A stretch of DNA of 64,000 nucleotides, taken from assembly GCA_964017045.1 (NCBI GenBank), contig OZ024808.1:15561784-15625783 (forward strand), written 5' to 3'. Source of the DNA: Omphiscola glabra (taxonomy: Eukaryota > Mollusca > Gastropoda > Lymnaeidae). Position 1 is the stretch's first letter; each line of letters starts with the position of its first letter. Below, piece after piece: positions 26,701 through 45,300 of this stretch. The notes beneath the pieces were generated by a model that was given only the letters and a program-made list of their open reading frames with translations, had not been told where the DNA came from and searched no databases. Made by a program: the position numbers and the translations under genes.

Positions 26701-28235
26701 CATTGCCAATATTTTTTACTTAAATATTATAAATAAATAAAAATCATTGATAGATAGGATAGTACATGAAAATAAAAAATTGAAGCTGGGCTAAAATTTG
26801 ACCTTATCCAAAAATTAAATAGCAAACCCATTCGGTGCTAGCCAGCTCTAGTGCAAAAGACTAGTCAGCAGAAGTATACAGGACAAGTCAGCAACCTGAA
26901 TTTCGGTACTGAATCATGAAAATGTACAGTTCATTATTTATAACCATAAAGTTGAGTATATAAATGTGATACCTTGCCAAAAGTTGCAATTTCTTCTTTT
27001 CGTATGGCACTCTTGTCAAGTTTATCAGGTTTAACAGGATGGGACAAGGTCTGTGGGACATCATACAAGAAGGAAATGTCCCTGAAATTAATTTTTTTTG
27101 TTTTCAAATGAGTCTAGCAACTTTGTATTATCCTACCTCACTGCATAATAAAAAAGAATTCCCCAAGTTAACAAGAGTGCTTTGTACACTTAAAGTTCCA
27201 TGTTAGTAGTGCTACAAATTAATTTTATAAAAGGTTAAGCTCTTATTATAAATTTAAACAAATGTCTCAATAGAGTGAATGGAGTTTCTTTAAAAATTTA
27301 AGCTACCCCACAAAATTTAAGTTTTAACTATATTATAAATTTAAAAAAACCTACTTCCCAGCACCACACACACATGGTGTGTTATCCACTAAATGCTTGA
27401 ACCTATTCCTTCTTTTGTGACTCCAAACATTTGCAGGTGAAGGTCGGCTGTTTACCTGCAAAATTAATATTGGTACATGACAATTATAAACTTTAAGGAG
27501 TCTGCAGAATCATATTTACAGACTTTAAATGGATATGAATATGGTATATATCATGTAATTTTATTTAAATTATATTGTGCAAAACAGTATCATACAGATG
27601 TTGTGTTTAGGTTTCTTGCTGTTGACACTGGTCCAAGCTTGTCTTTAATAGGTGGAGGCTGAGTCAGGGCAAAGAGTATGTCCTCAGGTATAAAATCACT
27701 TTGTAAGGATGTTGGTAGAGGTTTTGATTTGTCAAAGTGGGCACTAGAGCGAAGTTCAGGCAGAATACCTTAAAAATATTTATTTTTATTATATTAATTT
27801 AAAAAAGACAATAAATAAGTAACATGATAAGTTATATTATAACACATATCTTAAAATGAAAATCAAATTAAGGGAGAAATATTGATTACATTTTTGTCAC
27901 CGGTGATTTTTGTGGCAGAGTACATCCTAACAGAAAAATACACAATATATAAGATAAGAAATTATTTTGCAAAAATCCCCCCCTCCCCCGGGTGAATACT
28001 GATCATTATATTCTTTTTCTAGAAGTAGAAATTTGAAATCAAAGATAAAAATACTGATGATGGCTTACAAGTAAAATGCTAAACTCATCTAGCTATGAGC
28101 CCAAAAAAATTCAAATTCATATTTACCATATTTTACTTGTTCAACAGTGACAACAGCTCCTTTTTCAGATTTATGGCTAAACATGGGTGTAGGAGCAGAT
28201 ACTAGCACACCTTCACTAGACTGGATTGCACTCAT
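11793..28235 (-). CDS. AXDND1: Axonemal dynein light chain domain-containing protein 1 orthologue
   Basis: A 27-exon model, from the ATG at 28235: 28127-28235, 27596-27768, 27355-27455, 26973-27081, 26586-26671, 26166-26222, 25816-25927, 25224-25298, 24667-24761, 24196-24288, 23563-23629, 22860-23018, 22364-22492, 21749-21888, 21276-21357, 20608-20790, 20376-20427, 20032-20248, 17092-17185, 16611-16801, 16106-16202, 15699-15905, 14632-14835, 13638-13778, 13020-13123, 12204-12324, 11793-11954. All phases chain to 3,360 nt (1,119 residues). Recognition rests on the EYHIVKNKGVVGIEFHDE exon, the EDHEKHLVVFPSL exon and the MHNLLELIKKEQNIYNVVF exon, which match the dynein-light-chain-like region of AXDND1. 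The rest is coiled-coil rich, and the tail is basic (SARSSSKGSKKK). AXDND1 is linked to cilia and sperm flagella. The exon 2 donor is ambiguous (27596, or a GT 21 nt earlier), and one intron appears to be GC-AG. Confidence 0.88.
12729..12815. repeat. (ATT)n microsatellite joined to a repeat-like segment
   Basis: A short run of ATT leads into AGTGGTCTTGATAGCGCGG and a GC-richer stretch unlike the surrounding AXDND1 intron. It looks like the end of a dispersed element, but only one copy is visible, so the family is unknown. Confidence 0.3.
15120..15215. repeat. Two-copy tandem repeat in an AXDND1 intron
   Basis: The segment AGCACAAGGTGGCTACTAAA recurs once about 47 nt later with small changes, followed by AGAGGAACAATTTAAAGAGG-type sequence. 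No coding content. Confidence 0.5.
18080..18271. mobile_element. SPIN-like hAT non-autonomous transposon (copy 1)
   Basis: A 192-bp element starting CAGTGGTCCTCAACC and ending GGTTGAGAACCGCTG, the terminal inverted repeats of the SPIN (SPACE INVADERS) hAT family. Flanking 8-bp sequences GGTTAGAC and GGTTAGAT match at 7 of 8 positions, as expected for a hAT target-site duplication. Internal blocks GCAGCGACCCTTT, GTTTTCCGATGGTCTTAGG and GAAAGGGTCGTTTGACC also fit. It lies in the large AXDND1 intron between exons 18 and 19 and is non-coding. Confidence 0.85.
19420..19485. repeat. Short tandem repeat, three copies of 22 bp
   Basis: Three near-perfect copies of a unit with ACAGTGTGGTAAGCC joined by TATATATA, inside an AXDND1 intron. 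Confidence 0.7.
23090..24185. repeat. Diverged segmental repeat flanking AXDND1 exon 11
   Basis: About 23090-23215 and 23998-24185 share several blocks in the same order (ATATCTAACC, ACATCAAAATAA, AGAAAGG, ATAACAAGACC, AATAATTTCA, CTCAAAAAT). They flank the exon at 23563-23629. This looks like an old intronic duplication or two copies of one repeat family. Confidence 0.45.
24935..25212 (+). mobile_element. 3' end of a non-LTR retrotransposon (RT C-terminus plus tail)
   Basis: The plus strand encodes SSFLPKTIKEWNNLP and then TPDTFAALASCLATSELSP followed by a stop. This is the typical C-terminus of non-LTR retrotransposon reverse transcriptases in invertebrates. A 3' UTR with GGAGCCATAATGATCAAT and GATCGTGGGCCCT follows, ending in an (AGA)n tail. 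It is antisense within the AXDND1 intron between exons 8 and 9. The same tail recurs at 49600-49712. Confidence 0.7.
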
Positions 28236-30800
28236 TCTCTTTTTCTGGATGTTTTAATGACCTTTTTGTATGATTTCCCTATTCTCAAAACCCTGTTTGA
28301 GTTTGTTACAAATTTACTTCATTTTTTTTCATAAAGTTAAAGTGATTACCAGTAATAAAAACTAAAGTGTGGTTTTCCTTAGTTTTTGAAAAGGAATTAT
28401 TCATAATTCAATTTCTTTTTCCCACCCAGTCAGCAAATGTATTATAAATACTAAAGTAGAAAACTTGTAAGTCACAACTATCAGTAATTATGTCAATTGT
28501 TTCATCTTCAAAAACTTTAATTTAAACAATATAAATATAAAAAAACCTTAATAATGCCAACTTTCCCAGCCAACAATTGCACCAATAAAAAGACTAGGTA
28601 CTTTGACAGAAATTTTAAATATTGTCCTATTGACATAAATGATACATTATTTTAAAGGGCTAGCTATAAGCTTTGCAAAAATACCAATTTCATCTTTCTA
28701 GCTTTTATAGAAATGAAGTTATGATTTTTTTGGTGAATTTTTTTAACCCCCTTCTTTATCTTTGTATTTAATTGTAAAAACTTGTGACCGACTTTCCAAA
28801 TTTCTGCCTTATTTTGCCAACAACTTTTTTATTTGAAAAGATAATGCAACCAAATTTTCAGGAAACATTCTCAATGCAATATACAACTCAATGAACAACA
28901 AAACTTTTACATAACATCAAGAATTTGCATTTTGGATAATTTTATTTGTGGGTATGTTACGAAAAAAGTGAATGGAAAAATTGGAACAATCATTATTTCT
29001 GAAGAAAAAAAGCAGAAAATAATATGTTTATTTAATTTAAACTAATTTTACTAAGCTTAAGCTATTGTTAAATTTTAAATCAATTGTCATATTTATAAAA
29101 AGGTAAGTATTCTTTTTTTATATCTAAAATTGATGGATATAATTATAAATAAAAATTACTCAAAAAAATTAAAATCATCCATAAGTCATAAGACTAATGG
29201 TAAGGACACACAGTAGGAAGGGTAAGTATTAGAATGTTACATTAACTTAACAATTATTTAAAATTTATATTTTAATATTTTATTAAATTAAAAAGATACT
29301 AATAGGCATGTAAGTGTGGTTGTAATAGTTAGTAATAGTTAAATTTAGTATAATGTAGTAAATATATTCTGTTTAATATCCCTAGCGAAAGGATAAAATT
29401 ATTATTATTCCTATTATTGGTTCAGTAAAGGAGAACAGATAAAATGTTTAGACATTAACTAAATAAACTTACAGTTTTTAACGTAATTTGATGCTATATT
29501 ATGTATTAATTTACTATTATACCGTATAATAGCTATTTATGTATATCAAGGGACAAAACTTGTCAGAAATTCAACAGATTACAAAAACTAAAATTTATAT
29601 AAACTTCTTGAATTATTCGGTTGTATTAACTTCTAATAATATTGTAAAACTGTTTCTCGTTTATTAATTGGTTAGTGCTTAGCGGATTTTTCGATATGAA
29701 CAATAATAAAAATATTTTTATATCATTATATAAAATTGATGAGAAGAGCCATTTCCGACAACCCAAGTTTTATTTGTAAAGGGGGATAACTGGTGACAAC
29801 TGATAATTTCATTGAAGTTTGAAAATTCATAACTTTTTCTTGCAAGAACCATTCTTAACGAAGTAAAGTTATTCTTTTGTGTGAAGGATCACAGCATTAC
29901 TACGGTAAAACCACTATGTCCTACGACTTTACACAAAAAAGTATTAAGCCATTAAAGTATATACCGATACAAAATAATAAATTTGATGACAGTCTCAAAA
30001 TTCACCATCATGCAAATATATCGCCGTGTTTGGAAAAATATGCGCTCTACGTCACTGATGACAAAACAATTTATTCTTAGAAAACTGTGACGTAAAACGC
30101 AAAACAACGAAGTCCTCCCCGAGCCGAATGTAAAATGGCCACAACAGTTTTTCCGTCATTTTTCGGATGCGCAAACCGCGTGCGCGTGAGACCTTCAAAG
30201 TACCTACTTTAAAAGACACAGTCTAATACTACTAAAAATCATAATTGAATTATTATAATTTATGTCTGATTTTCTGATTATGATATGATTACAGATTGAC
30301 TGATGGTTGTTCTTCCTTCACCTTCTCTGCAAAAATGTATAGTACAGTATGATCTAATTTACAATATTTACATCTATTTACCTCTCTTATTAGTTTTATT
30401 TTAAAATCTATTTTAATTTTAATTATTCAGTTGGATGCGTTACAGAGGTTGAATGTGTTATTTTTCGACAACAAGAACAAGTTACACAAGTCACTCACTG
30501 AGTGAAAGACAAAACTTGACAAACTAAAAAGTTATTAAAACTGACAAAATACAAACTTTTGACAAAATGACATGACACAAGTTTCAAAAGTCTTGAAAAG
30601 TCTCTACTCTATAAAAAAGAAAAAATACAAATAAAAGAAATTGTCCGTGCGCTATTTAAGGCATACTACTTTCCAATACATTACTAGAATAGGCTCATCT
30701 ATAACTTTATTCCTTACTAATCATTATTAACTTTGCTATAAGATTAAAATCTGATTATTTAGTTTGAATGTTTTTAAACCATACTACTAGTGAACTATTG
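28236..30800. other. Intergenic region between divergent AXDND1 and SURF2
   Basis: AT-rich, with no coding region recognised. A more GC-rich patch at about 30100-30190 (GCGCAAACCGCGTGCGCG) might mark the AXDND1 promoter or an upstream non-coding exon, but no splice link to the ATG at 28235 could be established. Confidence 0.45.
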
Positions 30801-30820
30801 CAGCCATTTCTGCTTCCCTA

Positions 30821-30905
30821 GTCGCCATGGAAAACAAGATCGGAAGCGGATGTTAATTTTTCAAAACAACAAATATGGTGGACGCACATGTAATTTCCAA
30901 GTTGT
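30821..30905 (+). promoter_or_regulatory. Candidate SURF2 promoter with Ets-like and YY1-like sites
   Basis: About 90-170 nt upstream of the SURF2 ATG are ATCGGAAGCGGA (Ets-like GGAA core, 30839-30850) and AAATATGGTGGAC (YY1-like, 30871-30883). Mammalian SURF1/SURF2 share a TATA-less bidirectional promoter with such factor types. GTCGCCATGGAAAAC at 30821 also partly resembles an RFX X-box, which would suit the divergent ciliary gene AXDND1. Motif matches by eye only. Confidence 0.35.
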
Positions 30906-30992
30906 ATTCAAACATTGTTTAGCTGGCTTTAGGATATACAGTGTAAATGTAATCATATAGTGTAGGTAAATCAAACAACACTTTAACTGAAA

Positions 30993-36908
<5,916 letters not shown>

Positions 36909-36918
36909 ATTTGTAAGT

Positions 36919-36924
36919 AATAAA
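36919..36924 (+). terminator. Poly(A) signal of SURF2
   Basis: AATAAA 11 nt after the stop codon. Another AATAAA overlaps the stop itself. Either would give a very short 3' UTR. Confidence 0.45.
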
Positions 36925-37844
36925 CCAGTGTTATTTTGGGCCCATTTTTGTTTTCAGTGCTTTTGTGAGGTAGGCATCTTTTCATTTATAAACATATCCA
37001 GAGTCAGCCAGTAAAAGGTAAAGACACTTCAGGAAGAGAAAAACTTAAATATTTGAATACTGAAAGAGGTGCTCAGAGGGGTGGCCATTAGCTTCCAAAC
37101 ATAAGTGTGGTGAACTACTGTTTTGTGTCCCGTGGGATCGACGTACAGTATTTTCAATAGCTTCTGTGGTTGAGTTAAGTTTGTTTTCTATGATATACAG
37201 CATCCTTTAGGGTTCTATAACAGAAGAAGGTGCAATGGCACCCCTTTAGACTTCAACATTGTCCTCAAATGTGAACGACTGGTGCAACTTTAAATTGTTT
37301 TACATTCCTTAATCGACACTCATCCCTCCACCATATTGTTACTGTTGAATATGTCCCATTTCACATTAACGTATGAAGGATAAACATATTTATTATGACA
37401 ACAATTTTGAAACTAGTACAATTTATTGGTAAGACATTTAAATGTTTCTCAATCGCAAAAGTCAGCCATCATACATCATCAAAGAGTGATTAATCAAATT
37501 TTATGACAGCTAGGGTATTATGCTTGTTAAAAAAAAAAATTAAACTGCATTATCTTAATTTAATCACTATGTGTATTCTGAAATAGATATTTTATATAGA
37601 CATTACCAAATAACTTATTAATAAAACACTATACTGTACATTCTTATCATTCAGAAATTATTTTAATTAAGAAAAAAAGTATTTTTTAAATTCTCATTAT
37701 TGTTTAAACAATCAACAAAAAAGTAGTTTATATTATATTTTTAAAAAATATTTTTTTTAAAAACAATCTTGAGCTCACTTTTGTTTTTTTCTATTTTGAT
37801 TACATGAAAAGAAGTTGTTATTATTGGGGTTATCTCTTGATGAC
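36925..37844. other. Gap between SURF2 and the 46-bp satellite
   Basis: Non-coding, AT-rich after 37350. Nothing recognisable beyond homopolymer runs. Confidence 0.5.
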
Positions 37845-39290
37845 GTCTAAGCTAGAACGAGAACTACAAAATCTAAGCTAGAACTACCAGTACAACATCT
37901 AAGCTAGATCTACAAAATCTAAGCTAGAACTACCGGTACAACATCTAAGCTAGATCTACAAAATCTAAGCTAGAAGTACCGGTACAACATCTAAGCTAGA
38001 TCTACAAAATCTAAGCTAGAACTACTGGTACAACATCTAAGCTAGATCTACAAAATCTAAGCTAGAACTACTGGTACAACATCTAAGCTAGATCTACAAA
38101 ATCTAAGCTAGAACTACTGGTACAACATCTAAGCTAGATCTACAAAATCTAAGCTAGATCTACAAAATCTAAGCTAGAACTACTGGTACAACATCTAAGC
38201 TAGATCTACAAAATCTAAGCTAGAACTACTGGTACAACATCTAAGCTAGATCTACAAAATCTAAGCTAGAACTACTGGTACAACATCTAAGCTAGATCTA
38301 CAAAATCTAAGCTAGAACTACTGGTACAACATCTAAGCTAGATCTACAAAATCTAAGCTATAACTACCGGTACAACATCTAAGCTAGATCTACAAAATCT
38401 AAGCTAGAACTACCGGTACAACATCTAAGCTAGATCTAAAAAAATATAGACTAGAACTACTGGTACAACATCTAAGATAGATCTTCAAAATCTAAGCTAG
38501 AAATACCGGACAACATCTAAGCTAGATCTACAAAATCTAAGCTAGAAATACCGGACAACATCTAAGCTAGATCTACAAAATCTAAGCTAGAACTACCGGT
38601 ACAACATCTAAGCTAGATCTACAAAATCTAAGCTAGAACTTCTGGTACAACATCTAAGCTAGATCTACAAAATCTAAGCTAGAACTTCTGGTACAACATC
38701 TAAGCTAGATCTACAAAATCTAAGCTAGAACTACCGGTGCAACATCTAAGCTAGATCTAAAAAAATATAGACTAGAACTACTGGTACAACATCTAAGATA
38801 GATCTTCAAAATCTAAGCTAGAAATACCGGACAACATCTAAGCTAGATCTACAAAATCTAAGCTAGAACTACCGGTACAACATCTAAGCTAGATCTACAA
38901 AATCTAAGCTAGAACTTCTGGTACAACATCTAAGCTAGATCTACAAAATCTAAGCTAGAACTACCGGTACAACATCTAAGCTAGATCTACAAAATCTAAG
39001 CTAGAACTTCTGGTACAACATCTAAGCTAGATCTAAAAAATCTAAGCTAGAACTTCTGGTACAACATCTAAGCTAGATCTAAAAAATCTAAGCTAGAACT
39101 ACCGGTACAACATCTAAGCTAGATCTTCAAAATCTAAGCTAAAAATACCGGACAACATCTAAGCTATATCTTCAAAATATAGACTAGAACTACTGGTACA
39201 ACATCTAAGATAGATCTTCAAAATCTAAGCTAGAAATACCGGTACAACATCTAAGCTAGATCTACAAAATATTGGCTAGAAATAGAACTA
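37845..39290. repeat. 46-bp dimeric satellite downstream of SURF2
   Basis: About 31 tandem units. Each 46-bp unit is two related halves, one ending AAGCTAGAACTACCGGTAC and one ending CATCTAAGCTAGATCT. The halves share the core ATCTAAGCTAGA. Variants (ACTGG, TTCTGG, ACCGG without TAC, and ATATAGACTAG) recur in blocks, which indicates local amplification. It fills the space between the convergent SURF2 and LRAT gene A and ends about 100 bp from the LRAT stop codon. Confidence 0.95.
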
Positions 39291-39386
39291 CATGAAAAGA
39301 AAAATTAAAGTTCAGAATTTTTTTTTTAACTTCCCAAATTATTACTTCAAATAAATGTCTGTGTCAAATGATCACGTTTTTAGCGA

Positions 39387-42300
39387 CTAGTTGGGCTTTT
39401 CATTCCAGGCATTTTTAATGAGAGCTCCAACCGACAAGATCCCAGCCACTGTGGCACCTACTGGTCCCCCGATCAGAAATCCTCCAATCATTGGTCCAAG
39501 CGTCAGGCCAGCTACTATTTGTCTGGACTTGATTGTTTGAAATAAAATCAAATAAAATTAAAATTGGCATTAACTTAACTTTCTGAATGAAAGAGTAAGA
39601 AAACTAGAAAATAAAAATGGAACTTGTTCTCACCTTAGTGCGTCTCTCTTAATAACGAATTACAGGACTTAAAAATACTAGTTGATGTTGAACCATTTCT
39701 TATTTTACAATAGCACACACAACATATAATTAGGCCTATTACCTGAACACTTATCTCCTCACCATAGCGACACCATCTGGCAAAGTGCTCACAATTCTTG
39801 TAGAGTGCATGGTATTCGATGATGCCCAACAAGCTTTCCGCACGTGCCACAATTTTATCAGGAGGCAAAGGCCTAAAAGAAATTAAAAGGCCAACACATC
39901 CATGTAATATTATGTTATAGGAATTTTATGCTAGACAGTATTTTGTATTTAATTATTAGCTAAATTTATTTCTTTACCAGTAGCGTGTCTAGGAGAAAGC
40001 TCTTCGGCAGCACTAACAACTTTTATTTTGTATAGAACAAGAGTGTCACAGTGTGTGTTGGGGAGGGTGCACAGTTTTGGGAGAGTGCCCCGGTTGGCAT
40101 TTAGTAAAAGTACGTGCGCCCTTGTCTTCACCTGTTGATCTCTTTCTCTCATCTTACAACTGCAAATGACGAGATTCTTAACAAATTATTTGTTCTCATA
40201 CTAGGTGGAATACTCAGTCCAAGTAGTCGAGTAGCTGTCAACAAGACTCCATGGTTTTGACAGCCATCGAATACTTTTAAATGAATACCAGTATCAAGAT
40301 TCTATAATTAATGAAACAAAACCAAAGAGATAGTTTAGAGTTTTGTTTATCCGAAATCTTCGATGCAGGTCACATGAGAGTGAAGTCAAACAAAAATAAT
40401 ATTTATTATGTAAAACTTGTATACGCCCCTGATTCAAACGCAATATACGTGCAAGAAAGATCTATGTCTCCCAACAAAACAACCGCAGAGTCTGTTAATG
40501 AACGGAACTACAATATTTTTTGCCTGCACTGACACAAATAGTATTCTACTACAAGAAGCTCTGCATTTGAATCAAAAAGCCGCCCCTCCCCTCGATATAT
40601 AGCAAAAAGTGACACCCAGGGCGGACCTCCCCTTTTCTACGCCACTGATTGATCTCTAAAGCAGAATACCCACCTGCAAGACAATCGTGTACTTTTATTC
40701 GAAGTAATCGAAGCGACAGTTTTCAAATTTTCAGTCAATTTGGTTAGTTTCGCGAAGCGAGTACATGTTTTTAACTTATGGGTCTTATCTATTACTATTT
40801 TACTGTACGCTTGTTAGTTTTAACATAATAATTATGTGCAAAATTCTGGGGTTTTTGTTTTAAAAAAGGAAATTTATAAATTAAAATAAAAGCTCGATTA
40901 GGTTATCATTTTGTCAAAATCCACAACCGGTTGCAGATTTTGAAACCACTTTCCGGAATTCATGTTATCATTTGACACCCTTTTCTTCTATTGCAATACG
41001 GAAGTACGGTTTCGTGTGCTTACATTTTGTGTATATCCAAGTCATTTCCTAGCTCAATCTCATCATTCTGGGCGACGTCGAAGATGTTTTCTATTAAGAC
41101 GTAACTGTCTTTTTTCCGCAGAATAGAACCGCTTGACGGTCTGTCAGCTAGCTGTGTTCTCTTGCGGGAGTAGCCCTGCATGGAAACAGCACCAATTGGG
41201 TAATTAGAAGGAACGTGAAGACTTGGGTATATGTGTGCAACATGATCATTTGGGTGATGATGTGAGTAGGTGGACGTACCGGTAACCTCTGTGTAACGGG
41301 GTGAGTAGGTATCACCTTCGTTACGGGTCGAGGTTTCTCTCACCCCGGAGACAGACATGGATGTTCTAAAAAACGCACCATCTTCGTTGGGGACCTGAAC
41401 ATGGATTACAAGAGAGTCACCTGGGGAAAAAAAAAAAAAAAAAAATTCCTTTTAAAAGATTTTTTTTAAGCCTTAAATTTCGAATAGTAATAGAGAAGAC
41501 CCATTAGTTAAGTTGAATTTGCTCTATAACGTTTATGAAACAGCTCTAAATAATGGCAAGCTGCATTAATTTGAACATGAACTACATACTACTGTAATAC
41601 TACTAGTACTGAGTTGTATTAATTAGAGCGAGTTCATGGGACAATGTTATTATGACGTTAATTCCTACAAATGATAAGATACATTAATATAGATAAAAAA
41701 TACCGATACTATTTTGGGACTTCAGTATATCGGGATGATTACTGTAGAATTTGTGAATAATGGGATGTACATTCTGTCGGGACCCCCCTCCTCCAAAATG
41801 CACCTCTTGATTTTGAAATAATCACACATTTTCTGGGGAGAGGCTCTCCTGACTGCCCCCAACCCATTATGCTCAGGAGCCATCTGGAGCCTCAATGTAT
41901 GCCCCACTTCCCAATGTAATGACGGTATACCTGGCTGCCAATTTTTGGCCCTAATTATATATATATATATATATACTGCCTAATGGCGTTGCTAGTGATT
42001 CGTGCCGCCTTGATTAAACATAGAATTTGAGGTAACGGCGTTTTAAAAATGCAACAAAATGACTTTTAATTCATTCATTTAACTTGACAGTGAAAACTAA
42101 AAAATCCTGTTCGTCAAAGATGCCAGCTTGTCATTCACTTCATTAAAATCAGACATTTTCACCTAATTAAATTCAACTGACAAAAACGCAAGACCGAAAA
42201 GTCTGGCCTGTTCCATGGTAGATCGCAAACAGCTCTTATTTTAAGTTTCCGTTTTCGAAAGTTCCTCTCACACGAAGCCACAGTCCCACAGATCATTAGA

Positions 42301-45300
42301 AGTAATACATTTTTAAATTAATGTATTCTTATTGACAGTATTAGGAGAGATTCTAGAAAGTTCACTTCAACTGAAATTCCTTAAATTAAAAAAAATATTG
42401 ACAAATCTTTGGCTCCGTTGAGATTAATATCTGCTGCTTTCACATGCCTTCACAGCCTTTATATTTTTTTATTAACAAAGTTTTATGGAAGGTGATAACC
42501 AAAGGCTTAGTCTTGTAAATATAACAATGCAAATATCTTAAGAAAAACATTAAAATTGTCCATGCTGTAACGCATTGGATTAAGCCCTGAGCTAAAACGA
42601 TAAGAAAATTAAAGTCACATAGTTATATCTGTGTTTTCAATAGGTTTAGACTCTTCAATAGGTAAGCAGTTGGCCAGAGACTGCTAAGAAGACTTGGGTA
42701 AAAGTAAAAAGATTTAACACACAACGATAACATTTATTTCATAAACAAAACAGAGATGTGGAAAAAGCCCTTAAATTGATGGTTCTGTTTTTTAAGCTAA
42801 GCTCTATTTAGGAGAAAAGTTGAATTTTATTTAATTTCTTTATGAAATTTTCACTTAGAATACCGTTTACCTATTAAAATTGAGTTTGAGTTTTTCTGAT
42901 GTGATCGCCGCTAAATCCTGACCCCATTGCGGGCTTCACAGATTTAAGCTACGCCATCTTATGGAAAAATGTCCCTCCCCCTTTTAAGTTTTCGCGAGGT
43001 GTCATCCGGTGCAGCCCGCACCCCCCCCCCCGTAACCCCCTAGTAACGCCACTGCCCGTCGTACATTCTAAGGCAGTGGTTCTCAACATTCCTAATGCAG
43101 CGACCCTTTAAGTTAAGACAGTTCATCATATTGTGGCGACCCTTAACAACAAAATTATTTTCGTTGCTACTTCATAAATGTAGAGCATATGTATTTTCCG
43201 ATGATCTTAGGCGACCCCTGGAAAAGGGTCATTCGAGCCCCAAAGGGGTCGCGACCCACAGGTTGAGAACCACTGTTCTAAGGCGTCCAATTAGGCTATA
43301 GAGTTTTTAAATCTATTGCATTGACTGTATTGAATTTGAGTTCATTCAAATAATATTTGAATATATATTAAAAAGATGCAAAGAAAGGTATACATTATAA
43401 GTAGAACTAGAATAGATAAAATGTTAAAATTATTTTTAAAAAATACATCACCTATATAGACTGCCCAGTGTTTCAAAAAAGTACATCACCTATATAGACT
43501 GCCCAGTGTTTCAAAAAAGTACATCACCTATATAGACTTCCCAGTGTTTGAAAAAAGTACATCACCAAAAAGACTGCTCAGTGTTTGAAAAAAGTACATC
43601 ACCTATATAGACTTCCCAGTGTTTGAAAAAAGTACATCACCTATATAGACTCCTCAGTGTTTGAAAAAAGTACATCACCTATATTGACTGCCCAGTGTTT
43701 GAAAAAAGTACATCACCTATATAGACTGCCCAGTGTTTGAAAAAAGTACATCACTATATAGACTGCCCAGTGTTTGAAAAAAGTACATCACCTATATAGA
43801 CTGCTCAGTGTTTGAAAAAAGTACATCACCTATATAGAGTGCCCAGTGTTTGAAAAAAGTACATCACTATATAGACTGCCCAGTGTTTGAAAAAAGTACA
43901 TCACCTATATAGACTGCCCAGTGTTTGAAAAAAGTACATCACCTATATAGACTGCCCAGTGTTTGAAAAAAGTACATCACTATATAGACTGCCCAGTGTT
44001 TGAAAAAAGTACATCACCTATATAGACTGCCCAGTGTTTGAAAAAAGTACATCACCTATATAGGCTGCCCAGTGTTTGAAAAAAAGTACATCACCCATAT
44101 AAACTGCCCAGTGTTTGAAAAAAGTACATCACCTATATAGACTGCCCACAGTTTGAAAAAAGTTACATCACCTATATAGACTTCCCAGTGTTTGAAAAAA
44201 GTACATCACCAAAAAGACTGCTCAGTGTTTGAAAAAAGTACATCACCTATATTGACTGCCCAGTGTTTGAAAAAAGTACATCACCTATATAGACTGCCCA
44301 GTGTTTGAAAAAAGTACATCACCTTTATAGACTGCCCAGTGTTTGAAAAAAGTACATCACCTATATAGACTGCCCAGTGTTTGAAAAAAGTACATCATCT
44401 ATATAGACTGCCCAGTGTTTGAAAAAAGTACATCACCTATATAGACTGCCCAGTGTTTGAAAAAAGTACATCATCTATATAGACTGCCCAGTGTTTGAAA
44501 AAAAGTACATCACCAATATAGACTGCCCAGTGTTTGAAAAAAGTACATCACCTATATAGACTGCCCAGTGTTTGAAAAAAGTACATCACCTATATAGACT
44601 GCCCAGTGTTTGAAAAAAAGTACATCACCTATATAGGCTGCCCAGTGTTTGAAAAAAAGTACATCACCCATATAAACTGCCCAATGTTTGAAAAAAGTAC
44701 ATCACCTATATAGACTGCCCACAGTTTGAAAAAAGTACATCACCTATATAGACTTCCCAGTGTTTGAAAAAAGTACATCACCTATATAGACTGCCCAGTG
44801 TTTCAAAAAAGTACATCACCTATATAGACTGCCCAGTGTTTGAAAAAAGTACATCACTATATAGACTGCCCAGTGTTTGAAAAAAGTACATCACCTATAT
44901 AGGCTGCCCAGTGTTTGAAAAAAAGTACATCACCCATATAAACTGCCCAGTGTTTGAAAAAAGTACATCACCTATATAGACTGCCCACAGTTTGAAAAAA
45001 GTACATCACCTATATAGACTTCCCAGTGTTTGAAAAAAGTACATCACCTATATAGACTGCCCAGTGTTTCAAAAAAGTACATCACCTATATAGACTGCCC
45101 AGTGTTTGAAAAAAGTACATCACTATATAGACTGCCCAGTGTTTGAAAAAAGTACATCACCTATATAGACTGCTCAGTGTTTGAAAAAAGTACATCACTA
45201 TATAGACTGCCCAGTGTTTGAAAAAAGTACATCACCTATATAGGCTGCCCAGTGTTTGAAAAAAAGTACATCACCCATATAAACTGCCCAGTGTCTGAAA

